The translations under genes were made by a program, and so were the position numbers. Positions 15,901 to 23,221 of a DNA stretch of 26,998 nt are shown here, in pieces. The stretch comes from a virus, in IMG/VR virus record IMGVR_UViG_3300008448_000506, positions 1 to 26,998 of that record. The stretch is one strand, 5' to 3'. How positions within the stretch are numbered: position 1 is the first letter of the stretch; every line of letters starts with the position of its first letter. The notes under the pieces are model-generated. The model was not told the origin of the DNA, made no database searches, and saw only the letters and a program-made list of their open reading frames with translations.

Positions 15901-16772
15901 GGTCCAAATGATGGGTCATTAAGTGTTCTAAAGAAATTTTCTTCAGTAAAATTATAATCAAATTTTGAAAGGTTATTTAATGATGGAGTTTCTTCTGTAA
16001 CACCAGTATTAAAATCTTTTAAGTAATCTAACTTATCAATAGTATCATCACCAAATAAATCACTGATTTGTTTTAAAGCACCATAGAATGTTATCTTATA
16101 GTTTTCTGGTCTTTGGTTCTTAACCGTGATACCTTCTAATTGTATTTTACCATATCTGAATGGAAATGAATCAATCTCAATATAACCCAATACTCTAATG
16201 TTTGCATTGAAAGTATTATCAATGTCAACGTCATAATAATGTTTGAATAGTTTATTATTGTTTGGTGTTGCTGGAATAGAAAACGTGTCACTAAAATCAA
16301 GGAATACATTAGATAGTTTTTCGATATCAGATAGCTTGGTTGTAAAACCAATATTCTCATCTTCGAATAAATCTAATAAACTAAAATCTTCATAAGCTAC
16401 ATCACCATAAACATCTTCAGCATAACCAAATGAATTACTATAAACAACATTAAATATTGGTGAACCATTATTCATACTTACTGTAACGAAAGTATCACCA
16501 GAATTATGTGTTGCAGTTATCTCAGTCCATTCACCACCTACTGTTATATCAGATACAAAATCTTCAGCCATTTCTTCATTACTATATGGTGATGGTACTG
16601 TAAATATAGGTGTTACTACTGTTAAGACATTATCTTTTAGTGGGTAATCGGTGTAGTAATCAAACGATACTGTATCAGTACCACCAGAAGCTGGTGAACT
16701 AGTAAAATAAAATTTCTTAGCAACTACTTCTTGTTTAATTACTGTCTCTCCTATGTATATTTTAACTTTCAT
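12909..16772 (-). CDS. Tail tip/hub protein with beta-propeller and BACON-like domain
   Basis: This encodes 1287 residues. The N-terminal ~850 residues resemble a tail-tip or hub protein of Bacteroidota phages: LSNVFLDFSDTFSIPATPNN, FPFRYGKIQLEGITVKNQ, and a beta-rich body. From about 860 to 1188, six to seven repeats contain G(N/S/Y)F(T/S)(S/T)Y followed some 25 residues later by (G/D)xIDTSF; this is the delta-60 (DUF5122-type) beta-propeller repeat. Residues ~1189-1287 (LPILSTNSIIANAGMKYYGI, then SWTLSTIDLGWGTDWVTL, ending YRSVRITQIGL) fit a BACON domain, proposed to bind carbohydrate or mucin. The protein probably joins the tail end to the cell surface. It starts in a TAATG with the upstream tail gene. 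The domains are clear by pattern; the ligand is unknown. Confidence 0.75.
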   Translation of the reverse strand: MKVKIYIGETVIKQEVVAKKFYFTSSPASGGTDTVSFDYYTDYPLKDNVLTVVTPIFTVPSPYSNEEMAEDFVSDITVGGEWTEITATHNSGDTFVTVSMNNGSPIFNVVYSNSFGYAEDVYGDVAYEDFSLLDLFEDENIGFTTKLSDIEKLSNVFLDFSDTFSIPATPNNNKLFKHYYDVDIDNTFNANIRVLGYIEIDSFPFRYGKIQLEGITVKNQRPENYKITFYGALKQISDLFGDDTIDKLDYLKDFNTGVTEETPSLNNLSKFDYNFTEENFFRTLNDPSFGPLGDTGNIITPLIQYSDRDWNWGGINTTYDISLNSGKILSNELRPAIRVIKLIEAIEAKYGISFTRSFFGKAMFNNLFMWMNANTSDFSVLEEFTPNITVPFSGTNNGSVFLDGNYVSITRIKNTRMSLGQFISRWFWLITPVDPTIVYDAHIVNQNGDRVKSYFSQTGTKEFNISLESPVGSDTSLVTTSFKLVLVPTQTFEYSMDVVAVNINIPPGGGTVVYANVLSDNNINTLDVKIIISDNLPRLKVIDFFQGLMKAFKIIIRPLSPTQFYVNTLDGYYSEGNILDITDFVNQETVEIERPLIYRNLYFQFQKTNNIAGATFRKNNDPDDVIGYGDLRAQYVTLDTKEELKVELPFENMMFERMTVLSPNVNAGNQTNISIGQSISTTDNETFTKNNSKPILFFNNGITNFEDTPIKVAFNTSTTISAMTNSFLIGNTNDEQLPQVTDTINWGAEIDPWHLVEVNNSLFLNYWSNWVNTIYSIKQRKFTFEANLPPRYVEELSLNDRLIINNNRYKINDYTIDLSTGKSKLTLFNDIYDWNEYSFPSAFSYTPRKFAPNGWFIFDYNDNADGTVYVYGNFTSYDSVPKGYIVKLKENGDVDTSFAPLSGFNANSFSTQSILALPDGKIMASGNFTSYDGVSANRIIRLTSGGTIDTSFSAGTGFDNITSALAIDSTGKIVVGGSFSSYNGDVVTRNRIIRLNTDGTIDNSLVTGTGFNDVTNSIVINSDNSMYVGGYFTFYAGVAANKIIKLSSNGAIDTSFVYGTGLNSVGNQPVGLISDGNDGIYIYGYFTTYSGQAANRICKVLPTGQIDTSFLSLSGFNAGVYSGAKVLGDKILLQGFFTTYNGLTANRSIVLNADGSVYRTFDKEYLNIYTIGDRFYGNLLSGNTEMISDEALPILSTNSIIANAGMKYYGINILKNQSWTLSTIDLGWGTDWVTLLTTSGTGAGEALIRIEDKTNQTAPALNNPRYMDLLFNFNGIYRSVRITQIGL

Positions 16773-18217
16773 TATATGATATTATTAACTGTATTATGTG
16801 ATTGCTTAACCTTAACTGTGTATTGAATCATCTTATCGTTTAAAGATGTTTTAAAAGCTAATGAGCTATCTTGTTTAATTACTGGTATAATATTACCAGC
16901 TGAATCTATTAACCACATTTCTTCGGTTAACATTGCTTCTTTGATTGGTTGGTTCATATATTCTGGTAAGAAATCTGTATTCAATATCCATTCTTCATTA
17001 CCAGTAACATTGAATTGTTTAGATGTGTGTCTATTGATATTAAAATCGCCTTCATAATTAACAATAGAACGAAGATAATCGGTGCTATTGATATTGATGG
17101 CCTTTGATGACTTTTTACTCATTGATAACGTTTCTAAGATACCATATTTGTTTTTGAATACCAAATCATAATTATCATATTTACATTCATCATAGAAATA
17201 AACTGTAACGTTTTCAGTTGACGCTGAAGCGTAGTTAAAATTATAACTAACCCATTCAGCATTCAAATCACTATTATCAACTTTAACTGATTTTACATAA
17301 CCATAGTTGTAAGATAAATCACCACTAAAAGTTATATTAGTTGGTGTTGGATTTTCTGATGTAGTATATGTAGCACCTGTAAGGTTATTTGTTTTGAAAT
17401 AGATTCTTTCATTAGAACCTTTGTAAAGATATCTTTTGGTACCAGTCATTAAAATGTTTGGTAAACCTTGTGTTTCATTAGGTTCAATATAACCATCAGT
17501 AACAAAATAAAAAGTATCAGCACTAGAAATCACTGTTGATAGATAAGATAAACTTGTATTTACATTAACCCATTTGCTTTCATTTAAAGAAAGATTTCTT
17601 GCTGTGGTATAATCAATATCTTTATAATAAGAAACATCGCTCTCAAGGTCTTCTTTAACTAAATTAGATATGTTAACCCAAATGTTATTTTGAATTGATA
17701 CTATCTTGCTTTTTGTTTTAACATATGATGTTGGTTGTAATGCATATGTATTGATTTCATCCTCATATTGTTTAATAACATAAGAAGTATTTGTAAAGGT
17801 TGTTGCTGTATCACCAGTTGAAATTAATAGATAAGGTGAACGAACTCTTACATCTTGAATTATAGGTAAATTAATAGATATTGTGAAATCATTCCAATCA
17901 TTTATAGAACTAAAAATAGTGCTACCAGATTCTACTAAAAAGTTAATACTCCAATCACCACTACCAGTACCATTTTCATACACACCCCAAATAAATGGAT
18001 ATGGGTCACTAGTTGAACCAGTATATATTTCACTCCAAGGTGCTGTTTCTAATGAAGGTGCTTTTATACCACTTAATGTTTCTATTGATAATCCGTAATG
18101 GTTATAAATAATTTCTTGAGCATCAATAGCTGAGATACTAAATTTCCATATAGCTGGGAAAATACCAGCTGGTGGAATTACGACTCTACTTATTATATTT
18201 ATATTTTGTATTGGCAT
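16772..18217 (-). CDS. Tail structural protein, probably distal tail
   Basis: This encodes 481 residues, beta-rich, with no membrane segment. It begins MPIQNINIISRVVIPPAGIF and contains many aromatic/Asn/Ser strands, for example WSINFLVESGSTIFSSINDW and YVKSVKVDNSDLNAEWVSYN, ending with SLNDKMIQYTVKVKQSHN. I do not recognise a named family, but the composition and tight coupling (TAATG) to the large tail-tip gene suggest that the two act together at the distal tail. Loss of either might block tail-tip assembly. It could be a distal tail ring, a tip collar or an adhesin carrier; the sequence does not decide. Confidence 0.6.
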   Translation of the reverse strand: MPIQNINIISRVVIPPAGIFPAIWKFSISAIDAQEIIYNHYGLSIETLSGIKAPSLETAPWSEIYTGSTSDPYPFIWGVYENGTGSGDWSINFLVESGSTIFSSINDWNDFTISINLPIIQDVRVRSPYLLISTGDTATTFTNTSYVIKQYEDEINTYALQPTSYVKTKSKIVSIQNNIWVNISNLVKEDLESDVSYYKDIDYTTARNLSLNESKWVNVNTSLSYLSTVISSADTFYFVTDGYIEPNETQGLPNILMTGTKRYLYKGSNERIYFKTNNLTGATYTTSENPTPTNITFSGDLSYNYGYVKSVKVDNSDLNAEWVSYNFNYASASTENVTVYFYDECKYDNYDLVFKNKYGILETLSMSKKSSKAININSTDYLRSIVNYEGDFNINRHTSKQFNVTGNEEWILNTDFLPEYMNQPIKEAMLTEEMWLIDSAGNIIPVIKQDSSLAFKTSLNDKMIQYTVKVKQSHNTVNNII

Positions 18218-18246
18218 TGTTTATGTTTTATTTTCTTATTATTTTA

Positions 18247-18291
18247 TTATTCTAATCCTGGTGGAACTGGATATATTTCTGTATCTTCCAT
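18247..18291 (-). CDS. Possible 14-residue peptide, TAATG-coupled
   Basis: The stop of the 18291-18734 gene (TAA at 18291-18293) shares one base with an ATG that opens the frame MEDTEIYPVPPGLE, ended by TAA at 18247-18249. It occupies the first 45 bases of a 73-base gap, and the remaining 29 bases before the next start are the usual A/T-rich leader. The start context is identical to six longer coupled genes, which is why I list it. The length is very short and nothing else supports a function, so this may be a reinitiation relic. Confidence 0.3.
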   Translation of the reverse strand: MEDTEIYPVPPGLE

Positions 18292-18734
18292 TATTTGTCT
18301 GGTGTTTTATTATCATCATAGAAATCTTCCCATAATGCTTCTATTATATTATCTCCTAATTTTGTTGTATCATCATCAATATGGTCACTAATAAACCCAC
18401 GTGGTTTAATTCCTTTGCGATACATTGAATTAGCCAAGGCATATGGGCTAATGCCTATCGCATCAGCGTATGGTGTTATAGCACCGATGTTTGGATAACC
18501 TTTGAATGTATATGGTGAACCATAAGATACTTCAGAACCGTTAACACCTTTATCAATAAAAGCACCGTAACCTAAACCATCAACAGCAATTGTAAAACCA
18601 TCAGTACTAACATCAAAACTACCATCAAAACTTTTTGATAAATTACCAGTAAATTTAGGAGCTCTACTTCCTAATTCACCTGTGATAGTTTCAATAAATC
18701 TACCTAATACTTTTACTTGGTTATTTTGTTTCAT
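18291..18734 (-). CDS. HK97 gp10-like neck/tail completion protein
   Basis: This encodes 147 residues. The central pattern GYGAFIDKGVNGSEVSYGSP, followed by SPYALANSMYRKGIKPRGFI, is typical of the HK97 gp10-like group (YAxFxDxGTxG near the middle, then a helix and KGxxPRxFF), which act at the neck or tail terminator during head-tail joining. The N-terminus is a helix (VLGRFIETITGELGSRA), and the C-terminus is acidic (WEDFYDDNKTPDK). It overlaps the upstream gene by 14 bases. In this phage it sits with tail genes and far from the portal, which suggests tail completion rather than head closure, but the distinction is inference. Confidence 0.65.
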   Translation of the reverse strand: MKQNNQVKVLGRFIETITGELGSRAPKFTGNLSKSFDGSFDVSTDGFTIAVDGLGYGAFIDKGVNGSEVSYGSPYTFKGYPNIGAITPYADAIGISPYALANSMYRKGIKPRGFISDHIDDDTTKLGDNIIEALWEDFYDDNKTPDK

Positions 18735-19239
18735 CGATTAATTCTTTTGTATTGTTTATTAAACTTTTATTTGCAGCCATCATTAAGCTTAGGGTTAATT
18801 GTTTGATGTAATCTATGGCACCAACAATAATAACACAATCAACAAGATTCATTATCTTCTCATATTTTGTATATGATTCATAAGGTTCAATATCGTAATA
18901 TTCATTGAATGACTTGGTTATTGGTCGATATAGAATCGATGCTATTTTATTTAACTGTTTACCTTCTTTCAATAACTTATCCAAGTCTAAACATTCTTGT
19001 GTAGTTATATTTTGAAGGTTAGGAATAAAACCATACTCAATACCATTGAATTCAAAACGATTAATAAAATCTTCATTAAGTTTAATCTTAACATAGATAT
19101 CGTTTGTAAGCTTATTCTTTTCTTCTTGTGTTTTATCTTGGTAATCAAATATCTTGTAGACTTCTTCATTGATTCTTTCTTCATTATCTTTGAATACTTC
19201 AACCAATAAAACTATCTTCATATATTGCTCAATAGTCAT
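18721..19239 (-). CDS. Hypothetical tail-region protein
   Basis: I start at ATG 19239 (MTIEQYMKIVLLVEVFKDNE) because it forms a TAATG with the preceding stop; an ATG six bases upstream is less likely. The 172-residue protein is helical and acidic/lysine-rich in its first 60 residues. It then shows IPNLQNITTQECLDLDKLLK followed by IASILYRPITKSFNEYYDIE, and a C-terminal hydrophobic helix region (CVIIVGAIDYIKQLTLSLMM). The ITTQECLDLD...LYRP part resembles a pattern in the protein at 19728-20447 (KVGRFLDADN...INFMAAVY), so the two may be distant relatives. I recall this pattern from Bacteroidota phage operons without an assigned role. A tail assembly chaperone is one possibility by position. Confidence 0.55.
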   Translation of the reverse strand: MTIEQYMKIVLLVEVFKDNEERINEEVYKIFDYQDKTQEEKNKLTNDIYVKIKLNEDFINRFEFNGIEYGFIPNLQNITTQECLDLDKLLKEGKQLNKIASILYRPITKSFNEYYDIEPYESYTKYEKIMNLVDCVIIVGAIDYIKQLTLSLMMAANKSLINNTKELIDETK

Positions 19240-19694
19240 TAACATACGCTAATATCATTTGGAATACTTAATGTTATTGTAACACCCCAACCATCCAATA
19301 TATTGAAATCAGAGAATAAGATTGGTTCTAAATTACTTACAGAAACCAATTCAATATATTCATCGTTGTTTTGTAATGATAGATATGTTAATAAATCGTT
19401 GATAATTGTGTGACAAACATTTAGGTTATCCAATACGTTATCATTACCTTCGAACTTTGTATCAGTATGAAGTTTATTGATATCACGTTGTTCAACAACT
19501 CTAATCTGCAATGACACCTGGTTCACTTGACTTGTGGTCCAAGGGCTTGCTTGTGGGATGATGTGTGCCAATGGATATAAGTTTTTCTTATATAAATCTT
19601 TGTCTTCAACACGTGCAAAAATAAGTGTGTTGACCATTGGATTATCAGCTAATCTAGCTCTTACTAGTTCTATAATTTTATAAAAATTGTTCAT
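19239..19694 (-). CDS. Putative tail terminator/completion protein
   Basis: This encodes 151 residues, starting MNNFYKIIELVRARLADNPM. An N-terminal helix is followed by beta strands (NTLIFARVEDKDLYKKNLYP, VSLQIRVVEQRDIN), a helix (NVCHTIINDLLTYLSLQNND) and a C-terminal beta hairpin ending LDGWGVTITLSIPNDISV. This helix-sheet-helix-sheet order, with a final GWxxxxxLxIPN strand, resembles small tail terminator proteins that cap the tube before joining to the head. No catalytic residues are seen. It ends in a TAATG with the next gene and starts 33 A/T-rich bases after the previous stop. The assignment is by fold impression and location next to the gp10-like gene. Confidence 0.5.
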   Translation of the reverse strand: MNNFYKIIELVRARLADNPMVNTLIFARVEDKDLYKKNLYPLAHIIPQASPWTTSQVNQVSLQIRVVEQRDINKLHTDTKFEGNDNVLDNLNVCHTIINDLLTYLSLQNNDEYIELVSVSNLEPILFSDFNILDGWGVTITLSIPNDISVC

Positions 19695-19727
19695 ATTGTT
19701 TGTTTAGTTATTAAATAGTTTTATTGT

Positions 19728-20447
19728 TTAGTGTTTATAGCTATTTTGTATGCGAATATTATCTAACTCGCATTTTCTTTTAAAGAAGTTCATAAAGGTT
19801 AAAAACTCATCAGCATCAACATTCTGAACCACATCTCTGATGCTCATATATTGTTCTTTGCTAAATGTATATAGCATACTATACCAACCAAATTCATTTT
19901 GGAATTCTTCTTCACCACCACCGATAGAGAAACTACCACTCAATTGTCTTTCTTGGTCGTCCTCATCTATTTCTTTATACAAATACTTAAATCTACTAAC
20001 TAGGTCAAGTTTGTATTGTATGAATTTATTCTTTGCATAGATAAGATAAATACAAGGCACTTCATCAAAAATATCTTTCTTCTTGGTTGTTCCTTCATAT
20101 TCTTCACCATCATCATATACTGCTGCCATAAAGTTAATTAGATTCTCTGGTTCATTAACGTAGTTATCGGCATCCAAGAATCGGCCAACCTTTATCTTAT
20201 CGAAGTTAACTAGCTTATACGTTTTGAAATCATATGATAGTTCGGAGAAGTTATCTTTGATTTCTGAGTTTAAGCTTTGCATTAGATTCGATACTATCTT
20301 ATTGGTTTCGTGTACTGGTAGATGGTTTAAGTTGAATAGGTCTACTATGTTTTGTTCTAACTTATTTTCATCTTTATCTTTTTGCCATTGTTGAATGAAT
20401 TTATTCATTTGGCTAAATTGTTTAATGGTTATATCTTTTAATGTCAT
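19728..20447 (-). CDS. Hypothetical protein after terminase
   Basis: This encodes 239 residues, acidic and helical, with no membrane segment. It starts MTLKDITIKQFSQMNKFIQQ. The middle contains LVNFDKIKVGRFLDADNYVN followed by ENLINFMAAVYDDGEEYEGT, then a long helix (YLIYAKNKFIQYKLDLVSRF), a Ser/Gly/Glu linker (SGSFSIGGGEEE) and a helical C-terminus ending NSYKH. I do not know its function. It is translationally coupled to the large terminase by TAATG. The sequence pattern around RFLDAD is shared loosely with the protein at 18721-19239. A role as a tail chaperone or packaging accessory is possible. Confidence 0.55.
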   Translation of the reverse strand: MTLKDITIKQFSQMNKFIQQWQKDKDENKLEQNIVDLFNLNHLPVHETNKIVSNLMQSLNSEIKDNFSELSYDFKTYKLVNFDKIKVGRFLDADNYVNEPENLINFMAAVYDDGEEYEGTTKKKDIFDEVPCIYLIYAKNKFIQYKLDLVSRFKYLYKEIDEDDQERQLSGSFSIGGGEEEFQNEFGWYSMLYTFSKEQYMSIRDVVQNVDADEFLTFMNFFKRKCELDNIRIQNSYKH

Positions 20448-21760
20448 TAGGCATATATTTTAAATTTGGTTATTGTTTGTGGTCCTAATAAGAAATACAT
20501 TCTCATCATTAAAGCATCACTATAATCGGGTGAACGACCAATCATTTGTTTAACTTCTTGTTTATTCTTCATCTTTAATTTACCATCATCTGAATCGGCA
20601 GCTTTAACTTGTTCTAATTCTTCTATGATTGATTGTTGTTCTTCTTCACTTATATCAGCTGAGAAATAGATTTCATTTCTCTCTATAAGTTCTGATAGTT
20701 TATAATAACATTGGGTCTTTAAATTTTGATAGTTCTCATCATTTAATGCTTTACTGTTATTGATGAATCCTTTTATCTTTAAGTTATCAACAAGTCCACC
20801 ACCAACACCATCCTCATCGGCTATGATATTACTATTTGCAACACCGTGTTTATTTTTTAACGCATTGATATGCGTTGTTAGTTCTGTTATTTTTGACACA
20901 TCATATGTTAGCATATCAATAACTTCAAGACCTCTCCATACTAATATTACTGCTTTATCTGAACCCATACGTGCAACGTCACAAGTAATATATTTCTTAG
21001 CTTTCTCATCAACGATATGTGTGTTGGTAAATAAGTTAAGAATATTGTCGTAAGTTATTAATTGATTTGGGTCATCATCTGATTCCCAGTTACCATAAAG
21101 TAATCTTTGCTTAGAGGCATTAGGTAACGATTGAAGGTTATTGATATAGTGTTTAGAAATAAATGGGTTATCGGTAACCAATGCCTGGATAAAGATTTTA
21201 TCCTGGTCCAATTTACCTTCTTTTTGTTTCTTGTAGAAATTTTTGTATACCCAATTCTTTGATGGGTTACAAGTTCCAATTATTTTAGGTATAAGGTCGT
21301 ATTCATCTAACTTATAACGAATACGTGATTTAACGATTTGCCAACCTAATTCAACGACTTGATTAACCTCGTCAATAAACGCACCAGTTATCTCTAACGA
21401 ACCCAATTCATCAAAGTTAGGGTCACTAGGATAATAAGCTAAATCTTTCATTAAAATCTCTGAACCATTAAAAAAAGTTATGGTGTTACTTTGGCCATTG
21501 ATATTGAAATGTTCACCAAGATTTATACCTTGCATTTTACAAACTTCTAGGAAACTATTTAACGTAGTTTCTTTTAGTGTCTTTAGTTTCTTTCTACCCA
21601 TTAACCAACGTGTCTCTGGATACTTTAAACACATCTTTAGCAACCAATAACATCCAATGATTGATTTGGCTGAACCAGCACCACCACCGAATATTATTTC
21701 TTTTGTTGTTTTATCTTCTAGCTTATCTAGAGCTATTGTTTGTTTGATTGTTAATTGCAT
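20447..21760 (-). CDS. terL: Terminase large subunit
   Basis: This encodes 437 residues, a normal length. The packaging ATPase has Walker A GGGAGSAKS at 25-33, the adaptor-like WLMGRKKL at 52-59, Walker B ITGAFIDEV at 124-132 with Asp130-Glu131, and coupling motif GTCNPS at 162-167. The RNase H-like nuclease follows: CDVARMGSD at 260-268 with Asp261, IIADEDGVGGGLVD at 312-325 with Asp315/Asp317, and SPDYSDALMMR at 410-420 with Asp412/Asp415. The enzyme cuts concatemeric DNA and pumps it through the portal. TAATG junctions couple it to the small subunit upstream and to the unknown gene downstream. The portal gene is about 13 kb away, an unusual separation. Confidence 0.95.
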   Translation of the reverse strand: MQLTIKQTIALDKLEDKTTKEIIFGGGAGSAKSIIGCYWLLKMCLKYPETRWLMGRKKLKTLKETTLNSFLEVCKMQGINLGEHFNINGQSNTITFFNGSEILMKDLAYYPSDPNFDELGSLEITGAFIDEVNQVVELGWQIVKSRIRYKLDEYDLIPKIIGTCNPSKNWVYKNFYKKQKEGKLDQDKIFIQALVTDNPFISKHYINNLQSLPNASKQRLLYGNWESDDDPNQLITYDNILNLFTNTHIVDEKAKKYITCDVARMGSDKAVILVWRGLEVIDMLTYDVSKITELTTHINALKNKHGVANSNIIADEDGVGGGLVDNLKIKGFINNSKALNDENYQNLKTQCYYKLSELIERNEIYFSADISEEEQQSIIEELEQVKAADSDDGKLKMKNKQEVKQMIGRSPDYSDALMMRMYFLLGPQTITKFKIYA

Positions 21761-22233
21761 TAATCATTTAATTTATTTGGATATGTTTTTTGTTCAACCC
21801 AAGTAATTTGATTTATATTTTCACCATTGGTTGTAACATCTATCTTATTTGTATAATGACCACCTAGTTTTGCTAATAAATCAATACTCTTAATTAAACT
21901 ATTTCTATCTGGAGTATAAATACGTCTTCCGTTATCATCACGTTCAACTGTTTCACTCATTACATCATAAATAACACTCTTAAGATTTTGAACCAAGAAT
22001 GATAGTTCAATGTTTTCTTTATTTCTAAGGGTCATTTTTCTTATCTCAAGTTCTTTTTGTATGTGTGGTTTTTGTATTAACTTTGATGCTTCAGTGCGTG
22101 CTGCATCATAAGAAACGTTAGGTTTTGCAAGGACGTATGCTCCTGTTGCATTGAAACCATTCTGCATATAGATACTAAGGAACTTATCCTCAACATCATT
22201 TATTTCTTCTGTTGTTTTCTTTTGTCTTGCCAT
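21760..22233 (-). CDS. terS: Terminase small subunit
   Basis: This encodes 157 residues. Residues 14-65 carry the Terminase_2-type helix-turn-helix pattern: DKFLSIYMQNGFNATGAYVL, AARTEASKLIQKPHIQKELE. The central part is a helical oligomerisation region (LSFLVQNLKSVIYDVMSETV), and the C-terminal tail is polar and ends TYPNKLND, likely contacting the large subunit. It recognises the packaging site and loads the motor. Both its start and its stop are in TAATG junctions, with the lipoprotein gene upstream and the large subunit downstream. Confidence 0.85.
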   Translation of the reverse strand: MARQKKTTEEINDVEDKFLSIYMQNGFNATGAYVLAKPNVSYDAARTEASKLIQKPHIQKELEIRKMTLRNKENIELSFLVQNLKSVIYDVMSETVERDDNGRRIYTPDRNSLIKSIDLLAKLGGHYTNKIDVTTNGENINQITWVEQKTYPNKLND

Positions 22234-22688
22234 TATTTTTTATTTATATAATAATCAAATGTTATGTAACCTAAAATCGCAATTATAATCCAATATATTA
22301 TTGAAATGTTGTTATTGTATCTTTCTTGTTTCTTATCTTCGGTTTGAATCTTGGTATCTATATCCTTTTTATTTGAAATGGCTGCTTTTAAGGCACTATT
22401 ATTTTTTTTTGATATACTGATACCTTTTTTAATTTTTGTGGTCTCTATTTTAACATTTTGATATTTCTTACCATCAATGATAAAAGGTAATGCTGAATTT
22501 ACAGGAATATATTTTCTAATGAATAAAAATGATGTATCAACTTCTTCTGTTTTAATATCATTCTTGGTTGATATTGTTGCATCTTCTTTTATTGATACCT
22601 CTTGTTTTATTTCTTCAGTTTTCTTTTCAACTTTTCTGGTGCTGCACCCTAAGCTGATTAAAGCTAGTAATATTATTATCTTTTTCAT
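22233..22688 (-). CDS. Putative unimolecular spanin (lipoprotein with C-terminal anchor)
   Basis: This encodes 151 residues. Residues 1-15 (MKKIIILLALISLGC) are a lipoprotein signal, with Cys15 as the expected lipidated residue; the lipobox is slightly atypical (SLGC). Residues 16-125 are charged and extended, with Lys/Glu-rich stretches. Residues 126-146 form one transmembrane helix (SIIYWIIIAILGYITF), followed by a short positive tail. An outer-membrane lipid anchor plus an inner-membrane helix in one chain is the architecture of unimolecular spanins, which fuse the two membranes in the last step of lysis. It starts two bases after the endolysin stop, which strongly supports this role. The call is architectural; spanins rarely show sequence similarity. 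Confidence 0.7.
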   Translation of the reverse strand: MKKIIILLALISLGCSTRKVEKKTEEIKQEVSIKEDATISTKNDIKTEEVDTSFLFIRKYIPVNSALPFIIDGKKYQNVKIETTKIKKGISISKKNNSALKAAISNKKDIDTKIQTEDKKQERYNNNISIIYWIIIAILGYITFDYYINKK

Positions 22689-22690
22689 AG

Positions 22691-23152
22691 TTATGCTTTA
22701 TAAAACAATGCAGCTTCTGCTGCTCTTCTTCTTATTAATCCGTTGGATGGTTTACCGTTAGCATTTATCCACTTGTTAAAGTTTTGTGCTATTTTAACCA
22801 CATCATTTGGATTGTTATTTATTAATTTCAATAATGTACTACCTTTCAATGCTTGTGTTCCTAAGTTATAAGCAAACGAAACCATAGCATCGAATTGGAA
22901 CTGATTGATATCATCTCTTGTATATGCATCGACTGCTAACTCATATTGTCTTAGAGTTGCTAAGAATAGTTTATCAGCTTCTTCTTTGGTTATTGGTTCA
23001 TCATCCAATGTTACTTTGGTACCATCTGCATATCTAGTGCTACCCCAACCAATTGTTGGAACACCAGCACTACATAGATAAGGTTTGCTTCTAAACCCTT
23101 CGAATGATTTGATTAGTTTGAACCCTTCTGGTCCTAGTTTAGTTATCTTCAT
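22691..23152 (-). CDS. Endolysin, GH24 lysozyme (T4/P21 type)
   Basis: This encodes 153 residues. The active site fits the GH24 spacing E-8-(D/C)-5-T: Glu18 (SFEGFRSKPY), Cys27 and Thr33 (VPTIGWGST). The rest follows the family: YADGTKVTLDDEPITKEEAD, FDAMVSFAYNLGTQALKGST, and the C-terminal GLIRRRAAEAALFYKA. It hydrolyses the glycan strands of peptidoglycan. There is no signal peptide or N-terminal anchor, so it should be cytoplasmic and depend on a holin. It is followed after two bases by the putative spanin, while the holin candidate lies at the far end of the window. Confidence 0.92.
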   Translation of the reverse strand: MKITKLGPEGFKLIKSFEGFRSKPYLCSAGVPTIGWGSTRYADGTKVTLDDEPITKEEADKLFLATLRQYELAVDAYTRDDINQFQFDAMVSFAYNLGTQALKGSTLLKLINNNPNDVVKIAQNFNKWINANGKPSNGLIRRRAAEAALFYKA

Positions 23153-23195
23153 ATCTTATAAATTGTTTTTTCATTATTTGTTTAAACCAACAAAA

Positions 23196-23212
23196 CCACC
23201 AGTGATTGGTGG
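23196..23212 (-). terminator. Hairpin terminator before the lysis genes
   Basis: CCACCA at 23196-23201 pairs perfectly with TGGTGG at 23207-23212 around a 5-base loop. In the leftward sense the stem is followed by TTTTGTTGGTTT. It lies 9 bases after the stop at 23222 and 44 bases before the endolysin start, separating the early-type small genes from the lysis-packaging operon. Confidence 0.7.
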
Positions 23213-23221
23213 CTTGTATTG

